This document shows, piece after piece, positions 1-8,358 of a stretch of DNA of 22,094 bases. A model generated the notes under the pieces. The model was given only the letters and a program-made list of their open reading frames with translations. It was not told where the DNA came from and did not search any database. Within the stretch, counting starts at the first letter, position 1. Every line of letters begins with the position of its first letter. The translations under genes and the position numbers were made by a program. The stretch is from an uncultured Bacteroides sp. (GTDB taxonomy: Bacteria; Bacteroidota; Bacteroidia; Bacteroidales; Bacteroidaceae): the NCBI GenBank assembly GCA_905197435.1, contig CAJJYX010000030.1, forward strand, positions 1 to 22,094, in the 5' to 3' direction.

Positions 1-46
1 TTAATACAATATGTCAAAGAACACTTGATGCTTACTTTTTACACAA

Positions 47-182
47 CCTCCCGGGAGGAGGAGTACCCGTAGGGGGAGGTGGTAGGTGAAACAATAAATA
101 CCTATGAATCATAATGATAAGGATTTCTTTTCTTACCTACCACCCCGCCTTTCAGGCACCCCTCCTCCAACTGGAGGAGGGG
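47..182. repeat. Palindromic intergenic repeat element (MITE/REP-like)
   Basis: This gene-free stretch is built from nested inverted repeats. A perfect 12-bp palindrome CCTCCCGGGAGG lies at 47-58. The arms GGTGGTAGGT (78-87) and ACCTACCACC (135-144) are perfect 10-bp complements around an AT-rich centre. A strong hairpin follows, CCCCTCCTCC (159-168) with GGAGGAGGGG (173-182) and a 4-base loop. The G+C-rich arms contrast with the AT-rich surroundings. The layout is that of a small interspersed palindromic element. It lies downstream of the minus-strand lipoprotein gene, so the 159-182 hairpin could also stop its transcript, though no clear U-tract follows. No coding sequence was recognised in 1-301. 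Confidence 0.6.
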
Positions 183-197
183 AATTGGGATAGTACT

Positions 198-234
198 TTT
201 AACCCATAATGGATAATACCTTTAACCCATAATG
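198..234. repeat. 14-bp direct repeat with 7-bp substructure
   Basis: TTTAACCCATAATG occurs at 198-211 and again at 221-234, a 23-bp period. Read on the minus strand the stretch resolves into 7-base units of the kind ATTATGG, GTTAAAG, ATTATCC, ATTATGG, GTTAAAA. The same style of heptamer fills spacers elsewhere in this window. It lies just downstream of the stop codon of the minus-strand lipoprotein gene. Confidence 0.6.
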
Positions 235-301
235 ATAAGAAACGAATGAAAGTCTTATATCGAGCTCAGGTTATTAAAGGTAATGTTATTGCTTCTCTCG
301 T

Positions 302-3175
302 CTATTGTCCTGCTGTCGATTTGTAGTCATCCCAACCGGATCCCTCGAAAGTCGGGTTGCCGGAAATAGAAATAATACCCTTGGCCTCTTCTTCTGTCAC
401 GGATGAATCAACCTTTAAGTCACCCTTAAAAGTACCGCCTGTGATGTTCAGTTTCATGGTCTGGGTGTTGTTGGCACTCTTGGAGATTTCTACTTTACCG
501 TCGATGACACTCTTACCGCTTACCGTTACTTCAACTCCGGAGGTGTACTTCGCATAGCCGCATACGTCGAATGCAAACTGGTTATCCCCGTTTCCGGCAG
601 TGATGGTAGTATTGTTTATTTGAATATTGCCACAATTGTTGCTCACCACGTATTTGGCATTTTCGCCGATTACTGTCATACCATCCAATGTCAGGTTGCT
701 GTAATTTTGGATCATGATCTCCGTGTTCTCACTCTTCAGTGTTCCGTTTTTGATGGTCACTGTTGAGCCTTCGAGCAATTGGCAACTGTTTGTTTCAGTG
801 CCGGGGCTACCTACGGCCGGATCAGTGAGCACAAGGATTTTGCCACCCAAGTCCATTGTCAGGGTTTGTCCTTTTGTGGTTTTGAATCCCGGACACTCTT
901 TGTCGGCAGACAACTTTATGTTCACATTTGCATTGTCTTTCATGTATTTCAGCATGCTTGGGTCGGAGAATGTGCCGCCGGTAACGTTGATGGTAGCTGT
1001 ATAGTTTGTCCCTTCGGTAATGAGCGCTTCGGATTCTGCTGTCAATGTGCCTCCCTTGATATTTATTGTACAGTCACCATATCTGGCGTTTGCATTGATT
1101 GCTGCACAGCCCAGATTTCCGGTGCCATCGCTCGAGTCGCCAGTGTCGCCTGTTCCTTTGCTGGTAATCAATGCAGTACCTTCAACGTTCAATGTGCCTC
1201 GTTGGATGGCTATGCCGCCTGCGACACCGTAAACTGTACCGCCACTGATGGTTGTTGTTCCGGATTGCGGCAGGTAAAGTGCATAGTCGGCAGTAGAAAC
1301 CAACTCACCGCCTTTAATGTTGATGATAGAGTTTTCTGTCTTGAAGTTACCGTTGCCGCAGACCGCATACCAACCGGCTTCTATTTTTCCGCCTGTCATG
1401 GTGAAGTCACCGCCTTTTGAAACTGTAATGCCAAACTGACCGTTATCCGTTGCATTGTTCGGCCTGACAGCAGAGATGTTGCCGCTTTCCATTGTCATGG
1501 AAGCCTGTTCACCCGCAATTTCAATCAGGGCGCCGTCATATATTCCTTTTTCATAATCACTGTTTGCTACAATCTTTCCGGCTTTGCCGGCGGAACTGTC
1601 TTTCAGTGTAAATGTTCCATATACCATGATTCTGCCTGTTGCGCTGTTGTCGGCTATGAGGGTATGTCCGTTCAGGTCGAGTGTTGCTGTTTTTCCGGCA
1701 GGGACCTTGATGCTCTGGCCTACAATGCTGGCATTATCAACCGTAAGTTTATAGCTTTCTCCATTGGATAGAGCCCTTTTCAGGTCATGTACCGTTGCGT
1801 TTACCATGATAAAGCATTCGTCGAGGCTTCCGGGGATGGTAGCTCCCTCTTCTATATAAAGAAAGATTACGGAAGCGTTGTTTTCACTGCCTTTTTCTAT
1901 GGCTTCAATTGTAGCTCCTGCATTTACTCTGACATTTCCACCATTTACGGTCAGCTTATTGATGGTTACACCCTTTTCTATCACGAATGTGGTTTCGCCG
2001 GTTAAAACAGTGGCACTCTCTATTACTATTGTTTCATTTTCATTGGTGGGAGCAATGGTAACATGGCTTTCCTTTGCTTCTACCTCTACATTGATTTTGG
2101 GTTGTTCCGTTCCCTCTGCAGGTGTAGCAGCTCCTAAAAAAAGGTTAATGTCTTGATTAACTGTTTGATTCTCTGCTGTTTTGACGATAAACTTGTTTTC
2201 TCCTGTTTGTAAGGCATTGACCGCAATCGTAGTAGGGGCATCATCTGTTGCAGAAGGAACTGTTACTGTTGCGTCACCTTGTGTTGTATCCACAGTTTCG
2301 ATCGCTACACTGCTTTTCCCTTCTTCCAATGCTTTGTTTGCCTCATCGACAGTTGCTACCGGTTGGGCAAGGGTGGGTGTTTCACCATTTATGTTGATGT
2401 AGGTCAATGTCGCCATTTCCAGCATGTTGCCTACTTTGATTTCCATACTCCCGGTAACCTCTGCTATACACTCCTTGCCATCGACTGTCAGCTTCACTTT
2501 TATGCCATTCGTGTGAGTCCCGGCAGGCAGTGGTATGTCAAAGGTCGGCCCGGTTGTTCCTTCGGGGATGGTGATAGTGATGGACTTTCCCTCTCCACTG
2601 CTGATGGCGCTTAGAGACAGTTTGTCATCTGTTTCTGTAAGGGCTGCACTGCCTGCAATGTTGCTTTCACTTGTCAGTGTCAGCGTCTTCTCTCCGTCAG
2701 TGGGTATTCCGTTTATCGTGAGGCGCATCATTCCGCAGAGGTGGCCGAAGCTCAGACTGCTTTTGTCGTTGCCAAACGTCGCATACATCGGAGAGTTACT
2801 GTTGTAGGGATAGGTGTAAGTGGCCGGGAAACTGATGGATTTGCTTCCTTCGGCAATTGTCGGTACAGGATATACGGCATACTTCAAAGCAGTAGCGTCG
2901 CCTTTTATGGTTCCTGTGAAGGTTCCTTTATTTGTGTCTTTCCCGCCTGTCAAATCCAGCGTGGCATTTACTCCCTCGCCATATACATAGATTTTATCAT
3001 TCTCTGACCAGTGCACTGTGTAGCCGTCTACTGTGGTGCGGGTGTCGACTCCCGTAGTTGCTGTTACGGAAAAGTTTCCGGACTGCGCTTGTCCTGCCAT
3101 TTGTTCTTCTTCGGAACAACCGGTCATTAAAGCCATTGCGCATAGCATGGCACCGGCATACATAAATCGTTTCAT
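302..3175 (-). CDS. Surface lipoprotein: fimbrillin-like N-terminus plus beta-helix-like body
   Basis: 957 residues from the ATG at 3175. The frame extends 32 codons further upstream, but only this ATG begins a signal peptide (MKRFMYAGAM, a hydrophobic stretch, then LMTGC with the lipidated Cys at residue 20). The Cys is followed by SEEEQ, which fits the Ser plus acidic run known as a surface-export signal for Bacteroides lipoproteins, so display on the cell surface is inferred. Residues 40-66 (TRTTVDG, then VHWSENDKIYVYG) match the opening of Mfa/FimA-type fimbrillin domains, which seem to extend to about residue 260. From about residue 360 to the end the chain consists of short repeating beta strands with G/T/N turns (many ITGGT-, MTGGK- and INIKGG-like motifs), typical of right-handed beta-helix adhesins. 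No catalytic motif is visible. Role inferred: adhesin or fimbria-associated surface protein. It probably shares a transcript with the small gene that ends 49 bp upstream. Confidence 0.8.
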   Translation of the reverse strand: MKRFMYAGAMLCAMALMTGCSEEEQMAGQAQSGNFSVTATTGVDTRTTVDGYTVHWSENDKIYVYGEGVNATLDLTGGKDTNKGTFTGTIKGDATALKYAVYPVPTIAEGSKSISFPATYTYPYNSNSPMYATFGNDKSSLSFGHLCGMMRLTINGIPTDGEKTLTLTSESNIAGSAALTETDDKLSLSAISSGEGKSITITIPEGTTGPTFDIPLPAGTHTNGIKVKLTVDGKECIAEVTGSMEIKVGNMLEMATLTYININGETPTLAQPVATVDEANKALEEGKSSVAIETVDTTQGDATVTVPSATDDAPTTIAVNALQTGENKFIVKTAENQTVNQDINLFLGAATPAEGTEQPKINVEVEAKESHVTIAPTNENETIVIESATVLTGETTFVIEKGVTINKLTVNGGNVRVNAGATIEAIEKGSENNASVIFLYIEEGATIPGSLDECFIMVNATVHDLKRALSNGESYKLTVDNASIVGQSIKVPAGKTATLDLNGHTLIADNSATGRIMVYGTFTLKDSSAGKAGKIVANSDYEKGIYDGALIEIAGEQASMTMESGNISAVRPNNATDNGQFGITVSKGGDFTMTGGKIEAGWYAVCGNGNFKTENSIINIKGGELVSTADYALYLPQSGTTTISGGTVYGVAGGIAIQRGTLNVEGTALITSKGTGDTGDSSDGTGNLGCAAINANARYGDCTINIKGGTLTAESEALITEGTNYTATINVTGGTFSDPSMLKYMKDNANVNIKLSADKECPGFKTTKGQTLTMDLGGKILVLTDPAVGSPGTETNSCQLLEGSTVTIKNGTLKSENTEIMIQNYSNLTLDGMTVIGENAKYVVSNNCGNIQINNTTITAGNGDNQFAFDVCGYAKYTSGVEVTVSGKSVIDGKVEISKSANNTQTMKLNITGGTFKGDLKVDSSVTEEEAKGIISISGNPTFEGSGWDDYKSTAGQ

Positions 3176-3224
3176 AAATTTGTTTGTTTGATAAATAATT
3201 AATAGATAGGTTGAGCGCAGGCTG

Positions 3225-3368
3225 TCATTGCCATTGCCCCTGTCCGTGACTCCAATCGGGAGTGTTTCCACCGGTGTCGCTTCCTGCGAATCCTTGTTCT
3301 ACATACACCTCCGTTACCTCTACTTTAGGAGGGTCATAAGAAAAAACTGTTTTAGATTCTTGTTTCAT
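3225..3368 (-). CDS. Small protein (47 aa) upstream of the surface lipoprotein
   Basis: ATG at 3368, TGA at 3225-3227. The protein opens MKQESKTVFSYDPPKVEVTE, continues VYVEQGFAGSDTGG and ends PDWSHGQGQWQ. It has no signal peptide and no membrane segment. The plan (basic start, a central K-V-E-V-x-E-V-Y-V-E-Q strand, then a Gly/Ser/Asp tail with Trp) resembles the very short proteins common in Bacteroides genomes, often beside surface-protein genes; their function is not known to me. It lies alone between a recognisable promoter (3581-3588) and the lipoprotein gene, 49 bp before the lipoprotein ATG, so it is the first gene of that transcript. The longer reading frame of the lipoprotein overlaps it in another frame, which supports the shorter lipoprotein start. 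It could be a regulatory leader ORF rather than a functional protein. Confidence 0.6.
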   Translation of the reverse strand: MKQESKTVFSYDPPKVEVTEVYVEQGFAGSDTGGNTPDWSHGQGQWQ

Positions 3369-3417
3369 ATACACAAACTATTTTAAAGTGAATGATAAAA
3401 AACGTGAGTAACCGTGC

Positions 3418-3580
3418 TTGTATATTCCTTATGCAGGCTGTTGCATTGTCCTGCCTCCGGATATACAACCGTCACTCATGCCATTTGTGTATATACCATC
3501 TCCCTCGATGGGAGAAGACCATATAAACATAGACCTGAGCAATATGTAAGAAACCCGCTACGCTATAGCGGGGCTTGTGA
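3418..3580 (-). promoter_or_regulatory. Structured 5' leader of the small gene/lipoprotein transcript
   Basis: Between the predicted start of transcription (about 3575) and the small-gene ATG lie three inverted repeats. CCCGCTA/TAGCGGG (3554-3560 with 3566-3572, 5-base loop) sits right at the 5' end of the RNA. TCTCCC/GGGAGA is at 3499-3504 and 3510-3515. A larger compound stem pairs 3418-3425 (TTGTATAT) with 3461-3468 (ATATACAA) and contains the inner stem GCAGG/CCTGC (3433-3437 with 3450-3454). This may serve mRNA stability or attenuation; no known riboswitch was recognised. Confidence 0.4.
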
Positions 3581-3588
3581 CAAAGATA
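3581..3588 (-). promoter_or_regulatory. Bacteroides-type -7 promoter element for the lipoprotein transcript
   Basis: On the minus strand the element reads TATCTTTG, a full match to the Bacteroides TAnnTTTG box. The -33 region (around 3608-3612) is AT-rich with a weak TTTA and no good TTTG. It predicts a transcript start near 3575, about 207 nt before the small-gene ATG. Confidence 0.55.
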
Positions 3589-3707
3589 GTTGTTTTTTGT
3601 TTAAATGTATCTATGTTCCCCCGTTTATTTACAAATAATCCACACTGTCTGTTAAACAATCTTATAATAACAGCCTCTCAAGGTTACGACTTATCTGTTA
3701 AAATACC

Positions 3708-3715
3708 TACCTTTG
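3708..3715 (+). promoter_or_regulatory. Bacteroides-type -7 promoter element for the efflux operon
   Basis: TACCTTTG matches TAnnTTTG; the -33 region holds only a weak TTAC-like motif. Transcription would start near 3720, leaving about 309 nt before the TolC-like ATG at 4029. It is divergent from the promoter at 3581-3588, about 120 bp away. No convincing gene was found in the leader: the short frames at 3747-3833 (28 codons) and 3809-3994 resemble nothing I recognise. Confidence 0.55.
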
Positions 3716-4028
3716 TCGTCGAAAAACAAGGAAAAGATACGTTAAGATGAAAGCATGTTTCTACACCGTTTACATTCAATACCCCAATAAAATAGAAGAT
3801 TTCCATGCGTGGGGTGCGGAAATGCAGATTTAGTACACTCTTCCTTGCAGCCTGCAACGGCTGTTTCCCTGTCGGGCGCAAATGCTTACAAACTTTCAGC
3901 GTGGAAAAACAGGTATGATATAGAGGTATCCTTAGTAGTACACAGAGATTTCCCCTGCCGCGGATTTCTGTGGCGTGGTGCAGAGAGAAAGTAATAACTA
4001 TCAACTTATTTGTACAAACAATAATTTT

Positions 4029-5348
4029 ATGAGTAACAGAATGTGGCTCATGGGACTGTGCGTTACAGTGCTATGCAGCCAAGGCTTGTATGCCCAGCCG
4101 TCTTCCGGACGGTTGATGGGCATTGAAGAGATGTTCCGTCTGGCAGACGCGAACAGCAAGAGTATCCAAACCTACAATACCGGCAAGGAGGCTGCCGACG
4201 AGGCTTTGAAAGCTGCCAAGGCACAGCGCCTGCCCGATGTCAGTGCTTCTTTGTCATTCAGCTATTTGGGCGACGGGCATTTGTGGGACCGCGACTTTGG
4301 CAACGGCATGAACATCTCCATGCCCCACTATGGCAACAACTTCGCCTTGGAGGCGCAGCAGGTGGTCTATGCCGGAGGCGCCATCAGCAGTGGAATCGCC
4401 CTTGCAGAGCTGGGGCAGCAGATGGCCGAGCTGGACGTACGGAAGAACCGTCAGGAAGTCCGTTTCCTGCTGACGGGTTATTACCTCAACCTCTACAAAC
4501 TGAACAACCAGATGCAGGTGTTGAAGAAGAACCTCGACCTCACCGGGCAGGTCATCCGCAACATGGAGGCGCGCCGTGGCGAAGGTACTGCCTTGAAGAA
4601 CGACATCACACGCTACGAGCTGCAACGGGAGCACTTGAAGCTGCAACTGGCGCAGGTGCAGGATGCCCGCAAAATAATGAACCACCAGTTGGTCGTTACC
4701 TTACACCTGCCTGCCGATACAGAGATTGTACCCGACACCACACTGCTCGATGCAGAAGTGAAGGCATTGGCCGAGCAGGACTGGCAGCAGATGGCGATGC
4801 AGGAAAACCTCGGTTTGAAGCAGGCCGAACTGGCAGTGCGCATGGGTGAGCAGAAGGTGAGGCTGGAACGAAGCGAACGCCTTCCAAAGATAGCCGTCAT
4901 GGCGGCCGAACACTTGGACGGCCCCATCACCATCGAGGTGCCGGTGCTCGACAATAATTTTAACTACTGGTATGTAGGGGTAGGGGTGAAGTACAACTTC
5001 TCCGCTCTCTTCAAGAACAACAAGAAACTGAAACAGGCCCGCCTCAATGTCCGACGTGCCCGGGAGGAGCATGAGCTGGCACAAGAGCAGGTGGAGAGTG
5101 CTGTGCAGGCGGGCTATGTCAATTTCCTGACCTCTTTCACCGACCTGCGTACGCAGGAGAAAAGTGTGGAGCTGGCGGATGAGAACTATGACGTCACCGG
5201 TAACCGCTACAAGAACGGCCTTGCCCTGCTGACCGACATGCTGGATGCCAGCAACACAAAGCTCAGTGCCGACCTCGGCCTGGTGAATGCACGCATCAAC
5301 GTGATATACCATTATTATAAGATGAAATACCTCACCCATTCCCTTTAA
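4029..5348 (+). CDS. TolC-family outer membrane efflux protein
   Basis: 439 residues from the ATG at 4029. The frame opens 18 codons earlier, but this ATG starts a classical signal peptide (MSNRMWLMGLCVTVLCSQ, cleavage expected after GLYAQ). The mature protein has the two-fold repeated outer-membrane-efflux pattern: the opening segment MGIEEMFRLADANSKSIQ, long amphipathic helices rich in Q, E, K, L and A, and strand segments such as VVYAGGAISSGIALAE and NYWYVGVGVKYNFSALF. It would form the trimeric outer-membrane channel of a tripartite pump. It is the first gene of a three-gene operon; the adaptor begins 33 bp after its stop. Length fits the family (about 420-490). Substrate unknown. Confidence 0.92.
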   Translation: MSNRMWLMGLCVTVLCSQGLYAQPSSGRLMGIEEMFRLADANSKSIQTYNTGKEAADEALKAAKAQRLPDVSASLSFSYLGDGHLWDRDFGNGMNISMPHYGNNFALEAQQVVYAGGAISSGIALAELGQQMAELDVRKNRQEVRFLLTGYYLNLYKLNNQMQVLKKNLDLTGQVIRNMEARRGEGTALKNDITRYELQREHLKLQLAQVQDARKIMNHQLVVTLHLPADTEIVPDTTLLDAEVKALAEQDWQQMAMQENLGLKQAELAVRMGEQKVRLERSERLPKIAVMAAEHLDGPITIEVPVLDNNFNYWYVGVGVKYNFSALFKNNKKLKQARLNVRRAREEHELAQEQVESAVQAGYVNFLTSFTDLRTQEKSVELADENYDVTGNRYKNGLALLTDMLDASNTKLSADLGLVNARINVIYHYYKMKYLTHSL

Positions 5349-5381
5349 ATTATTCATTATCAACCCTCAATAAATAGAACA

Positions 5382-6416
5382 ATGGTCACAAGAAAAGTAC
5401 AAAAACTGATATACAATGTCCTCATTATCTGTTTCCTCCTGGGCGGACTGATTTACGTTTGTTCCCGTTTCATTCACTTGGGAAGTGTGGAATATACCGA
5501 CAATGCCCAAGTGAAGCAGCACATTACCCCCGTCAATACCCGTGTGCAGGGCTTCATCAAGGAAATCTGCTTTGAAGAATATCAACCGGTCCATAAAGGC
5601 GACACGCTGGTTGTCATCGAGGATACGGAATTCCGCCTCCGGCTGGCACAGGCCGAAGCCGACCTTGCCAATGCCCTTGCCGGACAGAAGGCTACCACGG
5701 CAGGCATTGCTACCACCCAGAACAACTTGAGCGTGAGCGATGCCGGCATTGAGGAAGTGCGTGTGCAGATGGAGAATGCCCGCCGCGAATTGTCCCGTTA
5801 TGAGAAACTGCTGGAGGAAGATGCCGTCACCAAGCAGCAGTATGACAACGTGCGTACTGCCTACGATGCCGCCAAGGCACGTTACGAACAGGTTTCGCGT
5901 GCCAAGCACTCCACGTCGCTGGTGAAGGACGAGCAGACGCACCGTCTGGGACAGAATGAGGCCGGGGTGCGTTTGGCCGAGGCTGCCGTGGAACTGGCCC
6001 GGCTGAATCTTTCCTATACGGTGGTCATCGCCACCTGCGATGGTGTCACCGGGCATAAGGACATCCATGAGGGGCAACTGGTACAGCCCGGGCAAACGCT
6101 GCTGGATATCGTAGACAGCAGTGACCTTTGGGTGATTGCCAACTATCGCGAGACGCAACTGCCCAATATCAGGGAAGGTGCCCGGGTGAAAATAACCGCT
6201 GATGCCGTGCCGGGCATCGTTTACGAAGGCACGGTAGAGTCCATTTCTGAAGCCACCGGCGCGGCTTTCTCCATGATTCCGCAGGACAATGCCACGGGCA
6301 ACTTTGTGAAGGTGGAGCAGCGTATTCCCGTCCGCATCAGCCTGAAAGGTAACAGTCCGGAAAACTTGCGGCATCTGCGTGCCGGCTTCAATCTGGAATG
6401 TGAAGTGAAATATTAA
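5382..6416 (+). CDS. EmrA/HlyD-family membrane fusion (adaptor) protein
   Basis: 344 residues. A single N-terminal transmembrane segment (about residues 10-31, IYNVLIICFLLGGLIYV) anchors it in the inner membrane. It is followed by the EmrA signature YTDNAQVKQHITPVNTRVQG (residues about 45-64), the first half of a lipoyl-like domain. Residues about 85-200 form a long alpha-hairpin with heptad character (RLAQAEADLANALAG, then RRELSRYEKLLEEDAVTKQQ). The second lipoyl half follows (ATCDGVTGHKDIHEGQLVQPGQTLL), then a beta-barrel domain. It links the MFS pump to the TolC-like channel. The spacers on both sides are about 32-33 bp of 7-base repeat filler. It is close in plan to EmrA of E. coli (390 aa), slightly shorter. 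Confidence 0.92.
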   Translation: MVTRKVQKLIYNVLIICFLLGGLIYVCSRFIHLGSVEYTDNAQVKQHITPVNTRVQGFIKEICFEEYQPVHKGDTLVVIEDTEFRLRLAQAEADLANALAGQKATTAGIATTQNNLSVSDAGIEEVRVQMENARRELSRYEKLLEEDAVTKQQYDNVRTAYDAAKARYEQVSRAKHSTSLVKDEQTHRLGQNEAGVRLAEAAVELARLNLSYTVVIATCDGVTGHKDIHEGQLVQPGQTLLDIVDSSDLWVIANYRETQLPNIREGARVKITADAVPGIVYEGTVESISEATGAAFSMIPQDNATGNFVKVEQRIPVRISLKGNSPENLRHLRAGFNLECEVKY

Positions 6417-6448
6417 CCATCGATTATCCATGTCCATTATACATTAAG

Positions 6449-8056
6449 ATGTCCGCACCTGCACATAACACCCCTTTCGCCATGCCCATGTTCCACGGCT
6501 TTGTCCCCCGGAAGATGCAGCCATGGATTTATCTGTTTTTCGCCTTTACTTTCCAGCTTTCTGGCGGGCTCTACCTGGGAGCGCTGAACCAGATGGTTGG
6601 AGGCATGTCACTGATACGCGAAGACCTTCAGATGTGTCTTTATTCCAATCTGGCGGGGATGGCCATCTATTTCCCGTTGCTGTTCCGCATGAAGTTCCGC
6701 TTTACCAACAAGACTTTGCTGACGGCAGCGGCGTTGGGTGTCCTGCTGTGCAACCTGCTTGTGCCGCATATCCGCTTTCTGCCGTTGCTCTGGGCTGTCT
6801 GCTTCATCGAAGGCATGTGCAAGATACAAGGAACTTTCGAGTGCATGAGCAACATACAATTGTGGATGACGCCGAAACGGGACTTTACTGTCTTCTTTCC
6901 TGTGCTGCATATAGTCATATTGGGCAGTATGCAGCTCAGCGACCTGATGATGACGTACCTGATGTACTATTGCCACTGGACCTACATGCACCTTGCCATC
7001 GCCTCGCTGATGGCGGTGAACCTGCTGGTGCTGAACACTTGTGTGAAGCATTTCCGCTTCATGAAGAAGTTCCCACTGTTTGGCATCGACTGGTTGGGGG
7101 CGGCGCTCTGGGCGGCATTGCTCCTTCAAGTGGCCTATATCTTCGACTATGGGGATTTGCTGGCCTGGTGGAACAGCCCCGTCATCCGCCGTCTCACACT
7201 GTTTGCCATTGCCACTTTGGGCTTCTGCGTCTGGCGCATGTTTACCATCCGCCATCCTTTCCTGGAACCGGAGATGTGGACATACCGTTATCTTTTTCCG
7301 CTTCTTTTGCTGATTACGTTGGTGGAGGCTATCCTTGCCACGGAACATGTGCTGGAAGAGGTCTACTATGAGGAGGTGATGCACTATGAGGAGATGGTGA
7401 GCGTGCAGTTAGATTGGTTTACCCTCATCGGTATCCTTGGCGGGTGTCTGTTTGCCTATTGGTGGATGCACGTCAAACGTTTCAATTACCTGCGTCTGCT
7501 CATTGTGGGTGTCGGAGGGCTGGTGTGCTATTTGGCGGGCTATTACTTTACGCTTTCCATGGACATACATTTGTCACAGCTTTATCTGCCCACTGCCTGC
7601 CGGGGCTTTGCCTATGCTGTGCTTAGTGCCACGTTCATGGTCTGTCTGGAGGAAATCATGACTTTCCGGCATTTTTTCCAGGCCTTGAGCGTGTTCAACA
7701 TGCTGCACATGGTGGTGGGTGGCGTACTGGGAGCTGCTGTTTATGCGCGGGGGTTTGCCTATTACATACCCGACAATATGGCGCGCTATGGCAGTGCCGT
7801 TGACCGTGTTGCCTTCAGCCGTGCCCCCTTCCCTTTGGGTCACTACATGGAGAAATTTGTCTCGCAGATGATGGAAGTCAGCATCAAGCAGATATACGGC
7901 TGGGTGCTCTATGCCTGCATTCTGTTGCTCCTGCTGTTTTTGCTCTACGATATGCCGGTGCGCCGCCAACTGAAACAAATGCCGGGCTGGAAGAATGTGG
8001 CTCGTGAGGTGAAGAATTCATTTTGGAGGACATGGCATAAGCCGGTAAGAAAATGA
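6449..8056 (+). CDS. MFS-type multidrug efflux permease (EmrB/DHA2-like)
   Basis: 535 residues with about 14 hydrophobic segments, the number expected for the DHA2 (EmrB) group of drug:H+ antiporters. The sequence is diverged; I assign it mainly by topology and by its place as third gene after TolC-like and EmrA-like genes. Residues 24-34 (the WIYLFFAFTFQ helix) start the first membrane segment. A notable acidic stretch, HVLEEVYYEEVMHYEEM at about residues 300-316, lies between two helices, probably in a loop. The C-terminal tail is basic. The ATG at 6449 is used; ATGs at codons 12 and 14 are alternative starts just before the conserved-looking FHGFVPRK segment. No terminator is obvious downstream. 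Confidence 0.8.
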   Translation: MSAPAHNTPFAMPMFHGFVPRKMQPWIYLFFAFTFQLSGGLYLGALNQMVGGMSLIREDLQMCLYSNLAGMAIYFPLLFRMKFRFTNKTLLTAAALGVLLCNLLVPHIRFLPLLWAVCFIEGMCKIQGTFECMSNIQLWMTPKRDFTVFFPVLHIVILGSMQLSDLMMTYLMYYCHWTYMHLAIASLMAVNLLVLNTCVKHFRFMKKFPLFGIDWLGAALWAALLLQVAYIFDYGDLLAWWNSPVIRRLTLFAIATLGFCVWRMFTIRHPFLEPEMWTYRYLFPLLLLITLVEAILATEHVLEEVYYEEVMHYEEMVSVQLDWFTLIGILGGCLFAYWWMHVKRFNYLRLLIVGVGGLVCYLAGYYFTLSMDIHLSQLYLPTACRGFAYAVLSATFMVCLEEIMTFRHFFQALSVFNMLHMVVGGVLGAAVYARGFAYYIPDNMARYGSAVDRVAFSRAPFPLGHYMEKFVSQMMEVSIKQIYGWVLYACILLLLLFLLYDMPVRRQLKQMPGWKNVAREVKNSFWRTWHKPVRK

Positions 8057-8262
8057 GATGTTGCCAATCGGACATTTTGTGGGGCGAGCTTTGCTTTATT
8101 TAGTTATGCTTTAAAAAAAAACAGGTACATGAATGGGAATTTACAAGTTTACCACAGATTGATTCTACCGTGATTTACGGGAGCAATTCTATTGTTTACC
8201 GGAGTATCTTGTTTTTTAATGATTACTTACCGTGTTTCTGCCTTCTTATTGTATAATAACCG
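8057..8262. other. Intergenic region without a recognised feature
   Basis: About 200 bp between the efflux operon and the next promoter. It is AT-rich, with a run of nine A at about 8113-8121 and several scattered TTTAC/TACCG words (for example a 4-bp CCGT/ACGG dyad). No strong hairpin or reading frame stands out, and no intrinsic terminator for the efflux operon could be supported. Confidence 0.4.
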
Positions 8263-8270
8263 TATATTTG
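8263..8270 (+). promoter_or_regulatory. Bacteroides-type -7 promoter element before the DUF3795 gene
   Basis: TATATTTG matches TAnnTTTG. Transcription would start at about 8275. This argues against the ATG at 8275-8277 as the gene start, since it would lie at the first base of the RNA, and favours the GTG at 8359. The -33 region is weak. Confidence 0.5.
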
Positions 8271-8358
8271 TAGCATGGCTGTCTGTCTTTTCTTGATTTG
8301 GATAAAGAGGAGACGGGCAAATACTTGCCATGGGAAACACATAAATGGTTATAACCTC

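Noticed and set aside
12..18. TTTGACA on the minus strand as a -33 element for a gene leaving the left edge
   Set aside because: The matching -7 box would lie outside the window, so it cannot be tested.
3747..3833. 28-codon plus-strand frame just behind the efflux promoter
   Set aside because: Too short and not family-like to call a gene; kept only as a remark on the leader.
3684..4004. 106-codon minus-strand frame in the gap before the efflux operon
   Set aside because: No recognisable domain or signal; it runs across the efflux promoter and leader and has the amino acid mix of a chance frame.
8275..8358. ATG at 8275 as start of the DUF3795 gene
   Set aside because: It lies 4 bases after the -7 promoter box and the added 28 residues are unlike the family, which starts at the I-A-C-C-G-L-D-C motif.
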